Shown here one piece after another: positions 33,080 through 42,421 of a stretch of 64,000 nucleotides of DNA. A program made the position numbers and the translations under genes. The stretch is from Celeribacter neptunius (GTDB lineage Bacteria; Pseudomonadota; Alphaproteobacteria; Rhodobacterales; Rhodobacteraceae). The notes beneath the pieces are model-generated. The model had not been told where the DNA came from and made no database searches. It was given only the letters and a program-made list of their open reading frames with translations. The stretch spans positions 123,973-187,972 of the forward strand of contig NZ_FORH01000009.1 in NCBI RefSeq assembly GCF_900113955.1. The letters are read 5' to 3'. Every line of letters starts with the position of its first letter. Within the stretch, counting starts at the first letter, position 1.

Positions 33080-33748
33080 GTGGTATTCAAACGCCGGGAA
33101 AAACTTAAGCCGCTGGAATGGCTGGCCCAGGTGTTCTGGCCCAGGGGCGGCTGGTCGCGCGCCGTGCGCTACCTGCGGCACCGGTTGCACCGTCTTCCCG
33201 ACACGCCACACAAGATCGCCCGGGGCGTCTTTGCCGGGGTGTTCGTCGTCTTCACGCCGCTCTTCGGCTTGCATTTCCTCCTCGCCTTTCTGCTGGCCAA
33301 GCTGATGCGCGGCAATGTCATCGCGGCGCTTCTAGCAACCTTTGTCGGCAATCCGCTGACCTATGTGCCGATCGGGGTGATCTCGATGACCAGTGGGCAT
33401 TTCATCCTCGGCACAGAGTTCGATCATCATCACGACCGCAGTTTTGTCGGCAAATTCTTCGATGCGGCGGACGATCTCTGGTCGAATTTCTTTGCGCTGT
33501 TCACCGACCGCGACGCCAATTGGGACGGGCTCATCCGGTTCTTTCACGAGGTTTTCCTGCCCTATGCCGTCGGTGGTATCATTCCGGGGATCATGGCCGG
33601 GCTTGCGGCCTATTATCTGATCCTGCCGATGGTTGCCGCCTATCAGCACCGCCGTCGCGGCAAGCTCAAGGCCAAGCTCGAAGAGCTGCGTCGCAAAAAG
33701 GCGGCGCAGAAAAAATCCGCCGTGAAGCCCTCGCCGACCCACGAATGA
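33080..33748 (+). CDS. DUF2062 domain membrane protein
   Basis: A 222-aa protein with an N-terminal amphipathic region (RGGWSRAVRYLRHRLHRLPD) and DUF2062 helices KIARGVFAGVFVVFTPLFG, LHFLLAFLLAKLMRGN and ALLATFVGNPLTYVPI; a fourth helix spans VGGIIPGIMAGLAAYYLIL. The C-terminus is a long Lys/Arg/Ala stretch. Function is unknown. GTG 33080 is the start, preceded by AGGGG, 30 nt after rel, so likely co-transcribed. Confidence 0.85.
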   Translation: MVFKRREKLKPLEWLAQVFWPRGGWSRAVRYLRHRLHRLPDTPHKIARGVFAGVFVVFTPLFGLHFLLAFLLAKLMRGNVIAALLATFVGNPLTYVPIGVISMTSGHFILGTEFDHHHDRSFVGKFFDAADDLWSNFFALFTDRDANWDGLIRFFHEVFLPYAVGGIIPGIMAGLAAYYLILPMVAAYQHRRRGKLKAKLEELRRKKAAQKKSAVKPSPTHE

Positions 33749-33892
33749 CGGCGGACCCCGCTGGTCGCGGCTATCGCGCTCTGTCGCACAGGGCTTGATC
33801 GGTCCCATCAGCGATTGTCGGTTTTCTTTCACGCCCATAGCGCTATGGTCCGGTCCAACGACCTGGCCTATTGAACCATCAGGAATCCGATC

Positions 33893-34660
33893 ATGAGCAT
33901 TTTGCCCCCGCTGCGCCTCGGCATGAATATCGACCATGTTGCCACCGTGCGAAACGCCCGTGGCTCGGCCTATCCGGACCCGGTCAGGGCGGCGAAACTG
34001 GCCGAGGAGGCGGGTGCCGACGGCATCACCGCGCATCTGCGTGAAGATCGTCGTCATATCACCGACGCGGATATCGAGGCGCTGGTGGCGAACCTGTCGG
34101 TGCCGCTCAATCTGGAAATGGCCGCGACCGACGAGATGCAGAAAATCGCGCTGCGCCACAAGCCGCATGCGATCTGTCTGGTGCCGGAAAAGCGCGAGGA
34201 ACGCACCACCGAGGGTGGGCTTGAAGTGGCGCGCGAGGAAAACCGTCTGGCGCATTTCATCGCGCCTTTGCGCGAGGCCGGCTCGCGCGTGTCGATCTTC
34301 ATCGCCGCCGATCAGCCGCAGATCGAGGCGGCGCACCGGATCGGTGCCGCCGTGGTCGAGCTGCACACCGGCGCCTATTGCGACCTGCATGCCGAGGGCA
34401 AATTCGCCGAGCGCGACGAGGAGCTCAAACGTCTGACCGAGATGGCCAGCTTTGCCGCGGGGCTCGGGCTCGAGGTCCACGCCGGCCACGGGCTGACCTA
34501 TGACACGGTGAAACCGATCGCCGCCCTGCCGGAGATTGTCGAGCTGAACATCGGCCATTTCCTCATCGGCGAGGCGATCTTCCGCGGCATCGCGCCCGCC
34601 ATTCAGGAAATGCGGCGCCTGATGGACGAGGCCAGGGCCGAGGCCGGGGGCTCCCGGTGA
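33893..34660 (+). CDS. pdxJ: Pyridoxine 5'-phosphate synthase
   Basis: Condenses 3-amino-2-oxopropyl phosphate with deoxyxylulose 5-phosphate to make pyridoxine 5'-phosphate. The 255-aa protein has [17 protein letters not shown] (about residues 7-23), [32 protein letters not shown] and [15 protein letters not shown], all PdxJ signatures. The stop overlaps the next GTG start. The 144 nt before it show no terminator or motif I can assign. Confidence 0.97.
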   Translation: MSILPPLRLGMNIDHVATVRNARGSAYPDPVRAAKLAEEAGADGITAHLREDRRHITDADIEALVANLSVPLNLEMAATDEMQKIALRHKPHAICLVPEKREERTTEGGLEVAREENRLAHFIAPLREAGSRVSIFIAADQPQIEAAHRIGAAVVELHTGAYCDLHAEGKFAERDEELKRLTEMASFAAGLGLEVHAGHGLTYDTVKPIAALPEIVELNIGHFLIGEAIFRGIAPAIQEMRRLMDEARAEAGGSR

Positions 34661-35283
34661 TCCCGTTTCACGATCTCTGGCCGATTCTGGTCGGTTGGGC
34701 GATTGCCGTCGGCTCACCCGGTCCGGCGGTTCTGGCCATCGTCGGCGCCGCGATGGGCGGCGGACGTGGCAACGGGTTGGCGCTCGCCATTGGTGTCTGG
34801 GTTGGGTCGCTGATCTGGGCCGTGGTGGCCGGGCTGGGGCTGAGTGCCGCCATGCTCGCCCATGTCTGGCTGATCACCGCGCTGCGCTATGCCGGCGCTG
34901 CTTACCTGTTGTTTCTGGCGCTGAAATCGGCGCGGGTGGCGCTCTCGAAAGGTGAGGCCCGGGTGCGCGCCGTGCAGGAGCCTTTGCGTCTCTCCTGGCT
35001 CCGGGGCTTCACCATTCACCTGACCAATCCGAAAGCCATTCTGTTCTGGGGTTCGCTCTACGCGGTGATCATCCCGCCCGGCTCCGAACCGATCGCGCTC
35101 TTGCAGGTCGGCGCCTCCTGCCTCGCAGTCTCCTTTGCCGTGATGTGCCTGATGGCGCTGGCCTTTTCGACCCGCATCATCGCGCGGGGCTATCTCAATG
35201 CACACCGGGTTTTCGAAGCCGCTTTCGCCGCGCTCTTTGGCTATGCTGCGCTCAAGGTTCTGACGGCAAAGGTGGTCGCATGA
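34657..35283 (+). CDS. LysE-family translocator
   Basis: A 208-aa RhtB/LysE-like exporter. [20 protein letters not shown] (about residues 19-38) and [18 protein letters not shown] (about 122-139) are the family motifs. It is translationally coupled on both sides: GTGA overlap with pdxJ and ATGA overlap with acpS. It is an insertion into the usual pdxJ-acpS order of alphaproteobacteria. Confidence 0.9.
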   Translation: MIPFHDLWPILVGWAIAVGSPGPAVLAIVGAAMGGGRGNGLALAIGVWVGSLIWAVVAGLGLSAAMLAHVWLITALRYAGAAYLLFLALKSARVALSKGEARVRAVQEPLRLSWLRGFTIHLTNPKAILFWGSLYAVIIPPGSEPIALLQVGASCLAVSFAVMCLMALAFSTRIIARGYLNAHRVFEAAFAALFGYAALKVLTAKVVA

Positions 35284-35696
35284 TCCTTGGCATCGGCACG
35301 GATCTCGCCAATATCGACCGGATTTCCGGCACGATCGAGCGCTTTGGCGAGCGGTTCAAGAATCGCGTCTTCACCGAGGTGGAACAGGCCAAGGCCGAGC
35401 GTCGCCGCGATGTTGCCGGCACCTATGCCAAACGCTGGGCCGCCAAGGAGGCCTGTTCCAAGGCGCTGGGCACCGGGCTTGCCATGGGCATCTCCTGGAA
35501 GGACATGGCGGTCAGGAACATGCGCACGGGGCAGCCGGTGATGGAGGTCACGGGCTGGGCCAGGGAGCGGCTCGACGAGATGACACCGGCGGGTCATGAG
35601 GCGATCATCCATGTGACGCTGACCGACGATCATCCCTGGGCACAGGCCTTCGTGGTGATCGAGGCACGGCCCCTGCCGCCTGAATATGCCGGTTAA
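35280..35696 (+). CDS. acpS: Holo-[acyl-carrier-protein] synthase
   Basis: Transfers 4'-phosphopantetheine from CoA to acyl carrier protein. The 138-aa protein has Asp8 in [13 protein letters not shown] and Glu57 in [16 protein letters not shown], the two Mg2+-binding residues. The start overlaps the LysE stop (ATGA). The next gene, lepB, has its own promoter. Confidence 0.96.
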   Translation: MILGIGTDLANIDRISGTIERFGERFKNRVFTEVEQAKAERRRDVAGTYAKRWAAKEACSKALGTGLAMGISWKDMAVRNMRTGQPVMEVTGWARERLDEMTPAGHEAIIHVTLTDDHPWAQAFVVIEARPLPPEYAG

Positions 35697-35717
35697 ACGT
35701 GTGAAATAGCCGCAAAA

Positions 35718-35733
35718 CCCCGGCTTCACGGGG
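35718..35733 (+). terminator. Weak terminator after acpS
   Basis: CCCCG (35718-35722) and CGGGG (35729-35733) pair around GCTTCA, with A residues before and CTTTG after. Weak, but placed between acpS and the lepB promoter. Confidence 0.45.
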
Positions 35734-35740
35734 CTTTGCC

Positions 35741-35769
35741 TTGACAGCCATTGCCGCGGCTTTCATATC
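35741..35769 (+). promoter_or_regulatory. Putative sigma70 promoter of lepB-rnc-era
   Basis: A perfect -35 TTGACA (35741-35746), a 17-nt spacer and CATATC (35764-35769). The expected start near 35777 leaves a 30-nt leader to lepB with AAAGGA at 35794-35799. Confidence 0.6.
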
Positions 35770-35806
35770 CCGCGTGAGCAATTGCCACTCCCCAAAGGAA
35801 CAGATG

Positions 35807-36589
35807 ATGAGCAGTACCAAGGACAGCCTGACCGAGACCGTGAAAACCGTGGTCTATGCCTTGTTGATTGCCGGGGTGTTCCGCACCTTCTTTTTCCAGC
35901 CCTTCTTCATCCCGTCTTCCTCGATGAAGGATACGCTGTTGATCGGTGATTTCCTCTTCGTCAACAAGATGAGCTACGGCTATTCGCAATGGTCCTGCCC
36001 GAAGGTGCTCAATTTCCTCTGCCCGATCTCGGGGCGCATCCTTGGCTCCGAGCCGGAACGCGGCGATATCGTGGTCTTCGAACACCCGACCCAGCACCGC
36101 ACTTTCGTCAAGCGCCTGATCGGCCTGCCGGGGGATCGGGTGCAGGTCAAGAATGGTGTGGTCTTTATCAATGGCGAAGAAGCGAAACAGACCGACGACG
36201 GGGCGTTTATCGAAACCTTCGAGAAACAGGGCGCCGCGGGACGGCATCCTTCCTGTACCAACACCCCGGGCGAGGGCGGTGATTGCGTGAAGGAGAAATA
36301 TATCGAGACCCTGCCGGGTGGGCATCAGCACTCGATCCTCAACATCCGCACCACCGGGGTGGACAATACCCCGGTCTATACCGTGCCCGAGGGCAATTAC
36401 TTCTTCATGGGCGACAACCGCGACAACTCCGCCGACAGCCGCATCCCGCAGGAAGCCGGCGGTGTCGGCTACGTGCCCGAGGAATATCTCGTCGGCAAGG
36501 TCAGCCGGGTGATTTTCTCCGCCGCCGGCACCCGCCTGGTCTATTTCTGGACCTGGCGCAAAGACCGTTTCTTCAAGGCGCTGCAGTGA
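35807..36589 (+). CDS. lepB: Signal peptidase I
   Basis: Membrane serine protease that removes signal peptides from exported proteins. The 260-aa protein has one N-terminal membrane helix (residues about 12-30) followed by the catalytic Ser39 in PFFIPSSSM and Lys102 in [13 protein letters not shown]. The boxes [15 protein letters not shown] and [15 protein letters not shown] follow. ATG 35807 is chosen over the adjacent 35804 for Shine-Dalgarno spacing of 7. Its stop overlaps rnc. Confidence 0.96.
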   Translation: MSSTKDSLTETVKTVVYALLIAGVFRTFFFQPFFIPSSSMKDTLLIGDFLFVNKMSYGYSQWSCPKVLNFLCPISGRILGSEPERGDIVVFEHPTQHRTFVKRLIGLPGDRVQVKNGVVFINGEEAKQTDDGAFIETFEKQGAAGRHPSCTNTPGEGGDCVKEKYIETLPGGHQHSILNIRTTGVDNTPVYTVPEGNYFFMGDNRDNSADSRIPQEAGGVGYVPEEYLVGKVSRVIFSAAGTRLVYFWTWRKDRFFKALQ

Positions 36590-37290
36590 AGATTTCCGCC
36601 GATCTCCAGGCGTTTCAGAAACGTCTCGGGCATGAGTTTTCTCAGCCGGAACTTCTGGTGCGCGCGCTCACCCACAGCTCGATTTCCTCGCCCACCCGGC
36701 CCGACAACCAGCGGCTCGAATTCCTGGGCGACCGGGTTTTGGGCCTGACCATGGCCGAGGCTCTGTTCGAGGCCGACAAGACCGCTTCCGAAGGCCAGCT
36801 CGCGCCGCGGTTCAACGCATTGGTGCGCAAGGAAGCCTGCGCCGATGTGGCGCGTCAGATTGATCTGGGCGCGGTGCTGAAACTCGGCCGTTCCGAGATG
36901 ATGTCGGGGGGGCGCCGCAAAGAGGCGCTTCTGGGCGATGCGATGGAAGCGGTGATCGCCGCGATCTATCGCGATGCCGGGTTCGATGTGGCGAAAAAAG
37001 TGGTGCGCAAGCTCTGGGGCAAGCGCGTCGATCAGGTCGAAGAGGATGCCCGCGATCCCAAGACCGCGTTGCAGGAATGGGCGCAGGCCCGTGGACAAAA
37101 GCCCCCGAAATATGCGGAACTGTCCCGCAAGGGCCCGGATCACGCGCCGGTCTTCACCATCGAAGTGACGCTCGAGAGCGGTGAGGCGGAGCAGGCTGAG
37201 GCCAATTCGAAACGACAGGCCGAACAGGCCGCTGCCAAGGCGCTCTTGAAGCGACTCGAGGCGAAATTGGAGGCCAAAAAGAATGGCTGA
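36586..37290 (+). CDS. rnc: Ribonuclease III
   Basis: Cleaves double-stranded RNA, including rRNA precursors. The 234-aa protein has [14 protein letters not shown] with Glu45 and Asp49, and [14 protein letters not shown] with Asp118 and Glu121, the metal-binding residues. A double-stranded RNA-binding domain ends it (residues about 160-225). GTG 36586 overlaps the lepB TGA, and the end overlaps era by 8 nt. Confidence 0.97.
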   Translation: MKISADLQAFQKRLGHEFSQPELLVRALTHSSISSPTRPDNQRLEFLGDRVLGLTMAEALFEADKTASEGQLAPRFNALVRKEACADVARQIDLGAVLKLGRSEMMSGGRRKEALLGDAMEAVIAAIYRDAGFDVAKKVVRKLWGKRVDQVEEDARDPKTALQEWAQARGQKPPKYAELSRKGPDHAPVFTIEVTLESGEAEQAEANSKRQAEQAAAKALLKRLEAKLEAKKNG

Positions 37291-38203
37291 GACGGAAACC
37301 ACACGCGCCGGCTTTGTCGCCCTGATCGGCGAACCCAATGCCGGGAAATCGACGCTGTTGAACCGCATGGTCGGGGCGAAAGTATCGATCGTCACCCATA
37401 AGGTGCAGACCACCCGCGCCCGCATTCGCGGCGTCGCGATCGAGGGCGACAGCCAGATCGTCTTTGTCGACACGCCCGGCATTTTCAAACCGAAACGCCG
37501 GCTGGATCGCGCGATGGTCAGCGCCGCCTGGGGCGGGGCTGCGGATGCCGATATCGTCGTCTTGCTGATCGAGGCACACCGCGGCGTGACCGAAGGGGTC
37601 GAGGCCATTTTGGCCGCGCTCGATGAGCATTCGAACCCCAATCAGAAAGTCGCGCTGGCGATCAACAAGATCGACATGGTGGATGTGGAGAAACTTCTCG
37701 CGATCACCAAGGACATGAACGAACGCCGTGACTTCGTCGAGACCTTCATGATCTCGGCCGAAAAGGGCAAGGGCGTGAACGATCTGCGCAAATGGCTGGC
37801 CAAGGAACTGCCGGAAGGCCCGTGGCTCTACCCGGAAGACCAGATTGCCGATCTGCCGATGCGGATGATCGCCGCCGAGATCACGCGTGAGAAACTCACC
37901 CTGAACCTGCATCAGGAATTGCCTTACCAGCTCACCGTCGAGACCGAGAACTGGGAAGAGCGTAAGGACGGTTCCGCCAAGATCGATCAGGTGGTCTATG
38001 TCGCCCGCGACGGGCACAAGGGCATCCTCCTGGGCCATCGGGGCGAGACGATCAAACGGATTTCGCGCGCCGCGCGCGAGGAGCTCTCCGAATTCCTCGG
38101 CCGCAAGGTGCATCTGTTCCTGCAGGTGAAAGTGCGTCCGAACTGGCTCGAAGAGGCCGAGCGCTACGGCGAGATGGGGCTCGATTTCAAGGATGGCAAC
38201 TGA
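37283..38203 (+). CDS. era: GTPase Era
   Basis: Essential GTPase in 30S assembly that binds the 16S rRNA 3' end. The 306-aa protein has G1 [16 protein letters not shown] (residues about 14-29), G3 FVDTPGIF, G4 INKIDMVD and the C-terminal KH domain with [16 protein letters not shown]. It closes the lepB-rnc-era operon; the last 40 nt are overlapped by a convergent small membrane protein gene. Confidence 0.97.
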   Translation: MAETETTRAGFVALIGEPNAGKSTLLNRMVGAKVSIVTHKVQTTRARIRGVAIEGDSQIVFVDTPGIFKPKRRLDRAMVSAAWGGAADADIVVLLIEAHRGVTEGVEAILAALDEHSNPNQKVALAINKIDMVDVEKLLAITKDMNERRDFVETFMISAEKGKGVNDLRKWLAKELPEGPWLYPEDQIADLPMRMIAAEITREKLTLNLHQELPYQLTVETENWEERKDGSAKIDQVVYVARDGHKGILLGHRGETIKRISRAAREELSEFLGRKVHLFLQVKVRPNWLEEAERYGEMGLDFKDGN

Positions 38204-38424
38204 GCCCCACCGGGGCTCATTCGCTCTTTTGCGCTTTTTTTGAACCGGACCAGTGCCGCCATGTTCAGGATGAAGTTCAGGAGCAAAAGCGCGAAGCCGA
38301 GGAAGGTCAGGAGCATTGCGGGCCGGGCCGGCATTCCAATGAGCGTCGGGGCGACGACCAATGCGGCTCCGACAAGCATGAGCACGAGAAAAAGCGGGTT
38401 CGGTTTATATTTCTGTTCGGCCAT
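38164..38424 (-). CDS. Small hydrophobic protein with two membrane helices, overlapping era
   Basis: An 86-aa protein with helices LFLVLMLVGAALVVAPTLIG and AMLLTFLGFALLLLNFILNM and a basic tail ending [15 protein letters not shown] lies 6 nt before the ATG at 38424. The 3' 40 nt run antisense into the end of era, so both proteins must tolerate the shared sequence. No family recognised; a smaller true product with a later start is unlikely because the helices begin early. Confidence 0.7.
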   Translation of the reverse strand: MAEQKYKPNPLFLVLMLVGAALVVAPTLIGMPARPAMLLTFLGFALLLLNFILNMAALVRFKKSAKERMSPGGAQLPSLKSSPISP

Positions 38425-38547
38425 GGTGCGCTCCTTGGGCTGCAGTTCTTGAAATCGGTTTCCTGTGCGGTTTATGGCTTCAGAAGAAGGGCTACGGGCC
38501 GATAAAGCAACGATTTTGCCCGGGTTGCCTCGGGTGAGGGTGTGAAA

Positions 38548-38877
38548 ATGCGGCTGACGGCTGAAATATGGACTTCTGCTTATCTGACGCGGCTCAGGCT
38601 CAACGATATCCCGGCCTTTGTCGTCAAGAAGGGCGATGCCACGGCGGGCGCTGTGCTGGTGAAGCTCAACACGCTCGACGGGCAGGCCAAGGTGTTTCAG
38701 CGTGAATTCAACCTGATGGAAGATCGCCGGGACTGGGCGGTTCTGGCCGAGGGGGAGGAGCGCGACGTCGATGCCTCTTTGGCGAAACAGCGCAGCTTTG
38801 ACCCGGATCTCTGGATCATCGAGGTCGAGGACCGTCTGGGCCGCACGCTTCTCGATGAGCCGGGGCTCAACGAATGA
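38548..38877 (+). CDS. DUF1491 family protein
   Basis: A 109-aa cytosolic protein starting MRLTAEIWTSAYLTRLRLND, with AFVVKKGDATAGAVLVKLN, FQREFNL, and a C-terminal DPDLWIIEVEDRLGRTLLDE. This matches the short alphaproteobacterial DUF1491 family as I recall it; function unknown. ATG 38548 has GAGGG seven nt upstream; the GTG at 38542 is too close to it. It lies between era and recO on the same strand. Confidence 0.82.
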   Translation: MRLTAEIWTSAYLTRLRLNDIPAFVVKKGDATAGAVLVKLNTLDGQAKVFQREFNLMEDRRDWAVLAEGEERDVDASLAKQRSFDPDLWIIEVEDRLGRTLLDEPGLNE

Positions 38878-38957
38878 TCCGCGCGTGACGCGCGATTGAC
38901 CTTGCGCCTTGGCCGGGCCAGTCTCACTCAAGGATTTGAAGCAAAAGAAGCAGGCGC

Positions 38958-39701
38958 ATGATCGAGTGGCGCGATGAAGGGGTGGTGCTGTCGCTCCGCA
39001 AACATGGCGAGACCTCGGTGATTGTCGAGGTCTTCACCGAAGACCATGGGCGTCATGCCGGCGTGGTGCGCGGCGGCATCTCGCGGAAAATGTCGCCGCA
39101 TCTCCAGCCCGGCGGGCAGGTGGCGGTGACCTGGAAAGCCCGACTCGAGGATCACCTCGGCAGTTTCACCTTCGAACCGCTGAAAAGCCGCGCCCATGTG
39201 CTGAGCGATCCTTTGGCGCTGTCCGGCATGACGGCGATGACGGCGATGCTCGCCTTCCTGCTGCCGGAACGTGAGGCGCACGCGTATCTCTATGCCGAGA
39301 GCCTCGCGCTGTTCGACCGTGTCGGGACGGACCCGATGTGGCCTCTGGCCTATCTGCATTGGGAGGTCTCGCTTCTGGAGGAACTGGGCTTTGGTCTCGA
39401 TCTCTCAAGCTGCGCCGTCACCGGCTCACCCGACGATCTGATCTATGTGTCGCCCAAGACCGGCCGCGCCGTGTCGCGTCAGGGCGCCGGGGACTGGGCG
39501 GACCGGCTGTTGCCGCTGCCGCAATGTCTCCTGGGGCAATCCTCGCTGGATTTCACCGAGATCGGTCAGGGGCTGACGACCACCGGGCATTTTCTTGCCA
39601 AGATTATCGCGGAACTGTCTGACCGGCCTTTGCCGGCGGCGCGCAACCGGTTCCTCGACCGGCTGGCAAAAAAGGCGGCGCAGGAGGCACCGCCTTTCTA
39701 A
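38958..39701 (+). CDS. recO: DNA repair protein RecO
   Basis: Mediates loading of RecA on SSB-coated DNA in the RecFOR pathway. The 247-aa protein has the N-terminal OB fold (MIEWRDEGVVLSLRKHGETS, HAGVVRGGISRKMSPHLQPG, PGGQVAVTWKARLED) and a C-terminal helical zinc-like domain with LLEELGFGLDLSSCAVTG. AGCAGGCGC precedes the start. It lies 80 nt after DUF1491, at the end of the pdxJ-era segment. Confidence 0.94.
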   Translation: MIEWRDEGVVLSLRKHGETSVIVEVFTEDHGRHAGVVRGGISRKMSPHLQPGGQVAVTWKARLEDHLGSFTFEPLKSRAHVLSDPLALSGMTAMTAMLAFLLPEREAHAYLYAESLALFDRVGTDPMWPLAYLHWEVSLLEELGFGLDLSSCAVTGSPDDLIYVSPKTGRAVSRQGAGDWADRLLPLPQCLLGQSSLDFTEIGQGLTTTGHFLAKIIAELSDRPLPAARNRFLDRLAKKAAQEAPPF

Positions 39702-39722
39702 CGCGTTGCTGCGGGGGCTGGA

Positions 39723-41369
39723 TCAGCCGAGCAGGCGGCGCGCGATCACCTGCGCCTGAATCTCGCCGGCGCCTTCGAAAATGTTCAGAATGCGGGCATC
39801 GCAGAGGATGCGGGAGATCTGATACTCAAGGGCAAAACCATTGCCGCCATGGATCTGCAGCGCATTGTCGGCGGCGGCCCAAGCGACACGGGCGCCCAGA
39901 AGCTTCGCCATGCCGGCCTCAAGGTCACAGCGCTGGCCGTGGTCCTTTTCCCAGGCAGAGTAATAGGTGAGCTGACGCGCCACCATGATCTCCACCGCCA
40001 TCATCGCCAGCTTGCCGGAGACGCGCGGGAATTCGATCAGCGACTTGCCGAATTGCTTGCGTTCCTCGGCATATTGCATGCCGACTTCCAGCGCATTCTG
40101 TGCCACGCCGATGGCGCGGGCGGCGGTCTGGATGCGGGCGCTCTCGAAAGTCTGCATCAGCTGCTTGAAGCCCTGACCTTCGACCCCGCCGAGAAGGTTC
40201 TTGGCGTCGACCTTGAACCCGTCGAAACCCAATTCGTATTCCTTCATGCCGCGATACCCCAACACCTCGATCTCGCCACCGGTCATGCCCGGGGTGGGGA
40301 AGGGGTTGGCGTCATCGCCCGGCGTCTTTTCGGCCAGGAACATCGACAGGCCCTTGTAATCCGTGGTGTCCGGATCGGTGCGGGCCAGAAGCGTCATCAC
40401 ATGGGTGCGCGCGGCGTGGGTGATCCAGGTCTTGTTGCCGGTCACCGTATAGGTCTCGCCCTCTTTCACCGCGCGGGTGCGCAGGCTGCCGAGGTCGGAG
40501 CCGGTATTGGGTTCGGTGAAGACGGCGGTGGGCAGGATCTCGGCCGAGGAGAGTTTCGGCAGCCACTGTTCCTTTTGTTCCTCGGTGCCGCCACCCAAAA
40601 TGAGCTCGGCCGCGATCTCGGAGCGGGTGCCCAGCGAGCCGACACCGATATAGCCGCGCGACAGCTCTTCGGACACGACGACCATGGCGGCTTTCGGGAA
40701 GCCGAAGCCACCGTATTCCTCGGGGATCGTGAGGCCGAACACGCCCAGTTCGGCCAGCTCCTCGATGATTTCCATCGGGATGAACTCGTCCTTCAGGTGC
40801 CAGTCGTGGCAGAACGGCGCGACCTTTTCATCGGCAAAGCGGCGGAACTGCTCGCGCACCATCTCGAGCTCGTCATCGAGACCGGAGGCGCCGAATGTGG
40901 CATGGCCGTGGTTGTCACGCATCAGGGTGACGAGGCGCGAGCGGGCGGAGACCGAATTGGCCTCGAGCATCAGCTTGACCACCTCCTTGTGGCTCGGCTG
41001 GACGATGCCGAGACCGAGGTCGGACAGGCGACAGATTTCGCCCTGATTCATCGGGATGCCGCCGTAGATCTGGTTCAGATATTCGCCGAAAGCAATCTGG
41101 AGGATCAGTTGTTCCATTTCGCCGAATTTGCCCTCGGTCGAGAGCGCCTCGGCCCATTTCTGCATCTGCCGCAGGCTCTCGACATAGGTGGCGAGCCAGG
41201 CCAGCCCGTGGGCTGCGGTCTGATTGGCTTCGAGCTTCTTGCCGGAAATGCGATCGCCATCGAGGAATTCGGCTTTCAATGCCGCACGTGCACGGTCGAG
41301 CAGCGCCTCGGCGGGGGCCACGGCGGCACCGGTCAGGGCCAGAAGATCGGGCAAAATGGGGTTCGACAT
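39723..41369 (-). CDS. Acyl-CoA dehydrogenase, probable (2S)-methylsuccinyl-CoA dehydrogenase
   Basis: FAD-dependent acyl-CoA dehydrogenase of 548 aa, longer than typical ~390-aa enzymes because of a ~155-residue helical N-terminal extension (AAAHGLAWLATYVESLRQMQ, here starting around residue 50). ACAD motifs are VFTEPNTGSDLGSLRT, KTWITHAARTHVM, QIHGGNGFALEYQISRI and the catalytic-base segment NIFEGAGEIQAQVI. The size and extension match (2S)-methylsuccinyl-CoA dehydrogenase of the ethylmalonyl-CoA pathway as I remember it; isovaleryl- or other ACADs remain possible. ATG 41369 has AGGAG with 6-nt spacing; ATG 41396 also has a strong AGGAGGAG. Electrons would pass to etfBA at 52407-54079. Confidence 0.85.
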   Translation of the reverse strand: MSNPILPDLLALTGAAVAPAEALLDRARAALKAEFLDGDRISGKKLEANQTAAHGLAWLATYVESLRQMQKWAEALSTEGKFGEMEQLILQIAFGEYLNQIYGGIPMNQGEICRLSDLGLGIVQPSHKEVVKLMLEANSVSARSRLVTLMRDNHGHATFGASGLDDELEMVREQFRRFADEKVAPFCHDWHLKDEFIPMEIIEELAELGVFGLTIPEEYGGFGFPKAAMVVVSEELSRGYIGVGSLGTRSEIAAELILGGGTEEQKEQWLPKLSSAEILPTAVFTEPNTGSDLGSLRTRAVKEGETYTVTGNKTWITHAARTHVMTLLARTDPDTTDYKGLSMFLAEKTPGDDANPFPTPGMTGGEIEVLGYRGMKEYELGFDGFKVDAKNLLGGVEGQGFKQLMQTFESARIQTAARAIGVAQNALEVGMQYAEERKQFGKSLIEFPRVSGKLAMMAVEIMVARQLTYYSAWEKDHGQRCDLEAGMAKLLGARVAWAAADNALQIHGGNGFALEYQISRILCDARILNIFEGAGEIQAQVIARRLLG

Positions 41370-41540
41370 GGTCATCTCCTGTTGATCTAGGGCCATGGGA
41401 ATCTCTCCTCCTCAGGTTCTGGACCTGTCTAATCCCTTCGCAGTCGCAGCGCAATAATATTTTGTCTGATAGTTTCTGTCTGATCGAAAATGTCGCAATG
41501 ACCAATTTGACGCGCGGACTGTGCACCGGGGCACAGGGGC

Positions 41541-41565
41541 TCTGCCCCAGGCTGGACTTCTCAAA
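41541..41565. repeat. REP-like palindromic GC element
   Basis: In the 268-nt spacer between the acyl-CoA dehydrogenase and TauE, GGGGC TCT GCCCC (within CAGGGGCTCTGCCCCAGG) forms a short GC hairpin next to a second GGGGCA repeat. Such GGGGCTCTGCCCC motifs recur in many alphaproteobacterial intergenic regions. I see nothing else assignable in this spacer. Confidence 0.35.
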
Positions 41566-41637
41566 GCTGCGCGCTGGCGCCATCTTGGCGCGGCTTTCCG
41601 CTATACCTCTGCCGCCTCGCGGCCTATCAGGGACACC

Positions 41638-42411
41638 ATGACCGATATCACCTTCTTTTCGCTTCTGAGCCTGCCACAGATGCTGGCAGCGCTGTTGATC
41701 GCGCTCCTGGCGGGCTTCGTCAAAGGCGCCACCGGTTTCGCCATGCCGATGATCATGCTCTCCGGGCTCGGGTCGTTTCTGTCGCCGGAGCTGGCGCTGG
41801 CCGGGCTGATCCTCTCGACCGTGGTCTCGAATGTCTGGCAGGCGACGCGGGGCGGGATCTCCGAGGCGGTCGAGGCGGCCAGGACCTATCGGCTCTATAT
41901 CGGTGCGCTTCTGGTGCTCATCCTGCTCTCGGCGCAGCTGGTGGTGATCCTGCCGCAATCGGTGGTCTTCCTGTCGCTGGGCGTGATCGTCATCTTTCTG
42001 GCGAGCTACCTGCTGTTTGGTCGGGCGCTGCATATCCCCGATCATCATCGCAGCTTCTACGATCTCGGTCTCGGCGCGCTCTCCGGGGTGATCGGCGGCA
42101 TTGCGGGGATCTGGGGGCCTTTGACCGTGGCCTATCTGACCGCGGTGGACACGCCGAAAAAGCTGCAGATCAAGATCACCGGGGTGATTTTCGGCTCCGG
42201 CGCGCTGATGCTCTTTTTCGCGCATCTGCATTCTGGGGTTCTGAATGCCAGGACCCTGCCGCTCTCCGCCTCGCTGTTGATCCCGGCTCTGCTTGGCATG
42301 ACGCTCGGCCATTGGGTGCAGGACCGGCTCGATCAACAGAAGTTCAAACGCGCCACGCTTTTCGTGCTGTTGGTGGCGGGGGCCAATCTGGTCCGGCGCG
42401 GGCTGTTCTAA
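41638..42411 (+). CDS. TauE/SafE-family sulfite/sulfonate exporter
   Basis: A 257-aa membrane protein of about eight helices. LLAGFVKGATGFAMPMIML (about residues 23-41) and the second-half counterpart LGALSGVIGGIAGIWGPLTV (about 145-164) are the paired TauE/SafE motifs. Known members export sulfite, sulfoacetate or related anions; the substrate here is not indicated. It ends 10 nt from the convergent cytochrome gene. Confidence 0.9.
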   Translation: MTDITFFSLLSLPQMLAALLIALLAGFVKGATGFAMPMIMLSGLGSFLSPELALAGLILSTVVSNVWQATRGGISEAVEAARTYRLYIGALLVLILLSAQLVVILPQSVVFLSLGVIVIFLASYLLFGRALHIPDHHRSFYDLGLGALSGVIGGIAGIWGPLTVAYLTAVDTPKKLQIKITGVIFGSGALMLFFAHLHSGVLNARTLPLSASLLIPALLGMTLGHWVQDRLDQQKFKRATLFVLLVAGANLVRRGLF

Positions 42412-42421
42412 GTCCGTTTGC

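Noticed and set aside
30518..33274. A 918-codon open frame antisense to rpoZ and rel
   Set aside because: Opposite to two clear, conserved genes; composition is the His/Arg/Pro-rich type typical of antisense frames in GC-rich genomes.
41370..41637. tRNA gene in the spacer before TauE
   Set aside because: No T-arm sequence or 7-bp acceptor stem could be found; the GC hairpins are REP-like.
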